From positions 25,934,668 through 25,998,667 of the forward strand of contig OZ020517.1 of the NCBI GenBank assembly GCA_963971425.1: a DNA stretch of 64,000 nt, in the 5' to 3' direction. Positions 60,750-64,000 of the stretch are shown piece after piece; within the stretch, counting starts at the first letter, position 1; the number at the start of each line of letters is the position of its first letter. This DNA is from Bryoerythrophyllum caledonicum (Eukaryota > Streptophyta > Bryopsida > Pottiales > Pottiaceae). The translations under genes and the position numbers were made by a program. Under the pieces are notes generated by a model. It saw only the letters and a program-made list of their open reading frames with translations. It had not been told where the DNA came from and did not search any database.

Positions 60750-63700
60750 ATACAACGTACATTTCCTAAGTATAAATTGACCTTAAACAATATCCACGCA
60801 TTCACACGATGTATCCAACAACGTCGACCATACACACCCAATAGGGGTGACCTTCTCACACTAGTGCATAAATCCTATGCATTTCTTGGTAACATTGTCA
60901 AAATCCCTACCATGATGCACATATTTCCATATTTACAGTTCCTAAAAATTAATAACCAACTCCTTCAACCATGGCTAATAATCCACATCTATATGCCATC
61001 CTACCAAAAGACATCAATCTCATCACAGACATCAAAACTAACATCACACCCAAATCCACAATCATCCAAACAAAACATATATGCTTTGTGGTGATTTTAT
61101 TTGAGACGTCGCACTCATTGGCAGACAACATCGAGACCAATTTTCCCCACCACAATCCATTGACCAACAGTGGCAAAACTTCACCGATAACCTAAACTTC
61201 ACATATATTCCTACAGACATACAATATTGTAGGCAAGGAGGCCACAATCATAAAGACTTAAGTTTAATAGATAGTTTCTACATACTACGTCCCAATCACG
61301 CACAATACTCCTGCACGACTAAAACAAGAATAATCCTAAAATTAGACCACTTACCAATCCAATTAAACATCCCACACAATACACTTAATAGCATAAAACT
61401 AACAACACCAAACAAGAAAAACACTTGAATACTTATTCTCCTCCCAAAAAACAATGTACAAGATTTCAATACAATGTTTTTTGAAGAAAACTCTATACAA
61501 ATCGACTCCCTAATTGACTGTCTCAAAAACAACGACCAACTCTCTCAAAAACAATGGCTTGAAGCCTATAACACCCTAGACACACTAATAAATAATATCT
61601 CCAACACTCTAGGAAAAACCTGTAAAGCCCCGCTCATTCATCAACTAACAACCAGAACATCCAAACAAAGAGGCTACCTACCATTGAAACTCTCAAAAAA
61701 GTGGAAACAACACGTAAACACTTACCATACAATTTTGTAAACAATTTGAATTGCAAAAAATAACCCGCAATGGTTACTCACCCCATTTGCCAAAAAATGC
61801 AAATCCTTCAAAATACCCAAATACTGCTCCCACCACCTCCCAAGTCCGCACACATCACTAGATGAATGGTTATACAATATTGCATTAATTGCAAAAAGGC
61901 CAACATACAAGCCAAAAAAAATAACTACTAAATACGCCAAAGACAATATAAAAAAAGCCATCTTTAAATACAGACAATTATATGGTACCAGCCCAAAGAA
62001 AATTAATAGAAAGGCTTCAAAAACAATGCATCTCCATCGCTAGACTATATCAGCAATCAACATAAAAATATCTTAACTAGCCCTGAAGACATCACAAATG
62101 AGATATATAATCAACAAACAATAAACAATAAACCTACTGTACCTACATGTAATTAACTACATGTATTTATGATATTGACAGCTATGCTATAGATAAATGT
62201 GGTGAACCACAAATCTCGCTAGACACTTAGTTCACTTGTGCCATATACAATACATGCCTCAAAAACCTAGGAAACAATAAAGCTCTAGGGCCAAACTGGA
62301 TTCCAAACTCCATACTAAAATTATTGCCCCCAATATTTCACGAACTTCTCTCCCTATTCTTCTCTCATTGCTACAAAAATAAACAAATCCCCGCCTCATG
62401 GAGAATTAGTTGTACAATATTACTATATAAAAAGGTGACCCTTCAATACTTCCAAATCATAGACCAATTGTCTTAGCCAACACCATCTATTAACTCTTCA
62501 CAAGCACATTCACATCTATATTATCATCATATGGAGAAAAACACAAAATCTTACTCAAGAACCAAGAAGGCTTCCGTGTGGAAAGAAGTACTCCTAGACA
62601 ACTTCAAACCGTAATAGCCGCACTCAAAGATCCACGATTTACAAACCAAGACATATATATATTCTATATATTGATTTCAAAAATGCATTTGGGTCTGTTG
62701 ACCATGCTGGATTATAAGCAATAATGTCTAACCTTGGATACCCTACGGATACAGTTGCATTAGTTGGAAACATCTACTCTCACTCGTCCACCTCATACAT
62801 TGGTGAATATTTTGGAGCAATCCGTCTCATCTCCATACAAAGCGGAACCATACAAGGTGATACCTTAAGCCCATATCTATTCATTATTTTCTTAAAACCA
62901 CTACTAAGATGGATGCAAAGGAGAAATAACGGCTACACCTTTGGAACATCACAAGTCACCATTTACTAGGCGGCATACGCTCATGACCTTGCCGCTATAG
63001 TCGATAAACTTAAATGACTACAAATCCAAGTCAATAAAAAGGACAAATTTTGCGATTGGTCGAGAATGGATGTTAGCACCCAAAAGTGTGCGGCTAGGGG
63101 ATGTCTTAACAAACCCAAAATAAATCCCACTACATTTAAAGCACTCATGCATGCCACCAATATAAGATACCGTAACCAATCCATCTCCATACTTAGACAT
63201 CAAAACGAACCACACATGTACCTAGGTACACATCTTGCCCTTACTAAAAAGGAAAATACAAATTCACAACACTACCACAAAACTTAATTAAGGATGCAAT
63301 GATCTAATAACATGTTTGGCGACTATGAAACAAAAAGTAAAATGGTAGATATATACTTAGACCTGGAGTTTCATACAATTTCTTTGCAATCCCATATTCT
63401 ATGTCTACTATCAAAAAATTAGACAAAAAAATCATAGCCATACTAAAATCCATTTGCGGCCTCTCCAAATGCATGTTAAATATCATATTCCAACTCCCAC
63501 AAAATTTATTTGGATTAGAAGTTTTCTCCCTTAAAATTGCTTACCTTTGATGTATAGGAGAACAACTTCAATATGCACTCAACGATAAAAGCACACTTAA
63601 AAAGATCTATAAAGGACTCACCTATTCTATCCTTGCCAAATACAGCAGTGCTAAAAAAATTCCTAGAACTAACAAAGCCGATTTCATTAGATCACCAATC

Positions 63701-64000
63701 ACACGAACATTTTTTTTGCTAAAAAATGAAGCAATAGTTTATCTTAGAAGCACACTCATGGATTTCCTCATAGAACCCTCACTTTTGGAGCAAGTGTGGC
63801 TACAAGAAATCCAAAATGCACAAGAATCAACCCACAACTCTCCCAAAAATTCTTACAAATTTCTTTATTGGTAAACATTACTGACCTAAAACAAATTACA
63901 ATTCTTTCAGGAGATTTTTCCCATTGGCTGCCATCAAGTGAAGGTCTACCCTCATAGGAGGAGTCTAGATGGAGATCAGCCTCCTTCCTCCACCTTGGTA
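60750..64000 (+). pseudogene. Non-LTR retrotransposon fragment: APE-type endonuclease and reverse transcriptase
   Basis: A heavily broken but readable element. Near 61070, YMLCGDFI-DVALIG is the GDFN-like block of an APE-type endonuclease. Near 61330, RIILKLDHLPIQL corresponds to its SDHLPI block. After 62660 comes the reverse transcriptase: DFKNAFGSVDHA, SNLGYPTDTV, SIQSGTIQGDTLSPYLFIIF and AYAHDLAAIV, where the catalytic ADD has become AHD. A stop codon precedes that block and several others interrupt the frame. The thumb region and connection (TKKENTNSQ, later FLIEPSLLEQVWLQEIQ) continue to the window edge. The coding strand is very G-poor, like 11283-12674. Not functional; the C-terminal domains lie beyond the window. 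Confidence 0.8.

Overview
This window reads as nuclear DNA of a green plant. Five genes can be modelled exon by exon. Four have recognisable plant-type products: an RD19/cathepsin F-like cysteine protease, a gamma-tubulin complex component 5 (GCP5), a plastid-type protein with a tRNA-binding OB-fold, and a Clot/TXNDC17-type thioredoxin. The fifth is an unnamed coiled-coil protein. Introns are short (tens to a few hundred bases) and GT-AG, with one probable GC-AG exception. A degenerate plant-mitochondrial-type tRNA-Gln copy fits the same origin. The transposon mix (TTAA-flanked piggyBac-like elements, a pogo/Tigger element, and non-LTR fragments resembling the algal Dualen type) suggests a streptophyte alga or an early-diverging land plant rather than a typical angiosperm. 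That placement is inference.

Layout. 1-13.5 kb: AT-rich intergenic DNA with TTAA elements at 2.8-3.7 and 5.0-6.0 kb, a nested hairpin element at 9.15-9.8 kb, and the 3' end (RNase H plus R2-like endonuclease) of a non-LTR retrotransposon at 11.3-12.7 kb. 13.6-15.35 kb: cysteine protease gene, minus strand, 4 exons. 16-19 kb: repeats. 19.9-22.9 kb: coiled-coil gene, minus strand, 6 exons. 23-29.7 kb: intergenic DNA with three further small elements. 29.8-37.3 kb: GCP5, minus strand, 21 exons. 38-42.3 kb: a decayed hAT transposon. 42.37-44.66 kb: an element bounded by inverted arms of about 400-450 bp, flanked by 8-bp direct repeats, carrying an unrecognised 174-codon ORF. 45-49.3 kb: no supported gene. 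49.3-52.1 kb: a head-to-head pair, the OB-fold gene (minus) and Clot (plus), separated by 462 bp. 53-60 kb: four end-defined elements almost edge to edge: a TIR element carrying the tRNA-Gln relic, a TTAA element, a complete pogo element with a broken transposase, and a PIF/Harbinger-like element. 60.75-64 kb: the endonuclease and reverse transcriptase part of a non-LTR element that runs off the window.

The host genes are unrelated housekeeping or stress-type genes and do not form a pathway. The strongest signals beyond them are mobile-element families whose ends can be read directly: TTAA/CCCC-ended elements in at least five copies, a GCCCAGGGC-ended family with 8-bp duplications, and non-LTR fragments that together suggest a dual-endonuclease element. 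No CRISPR, operon or prokaryotic system is present.
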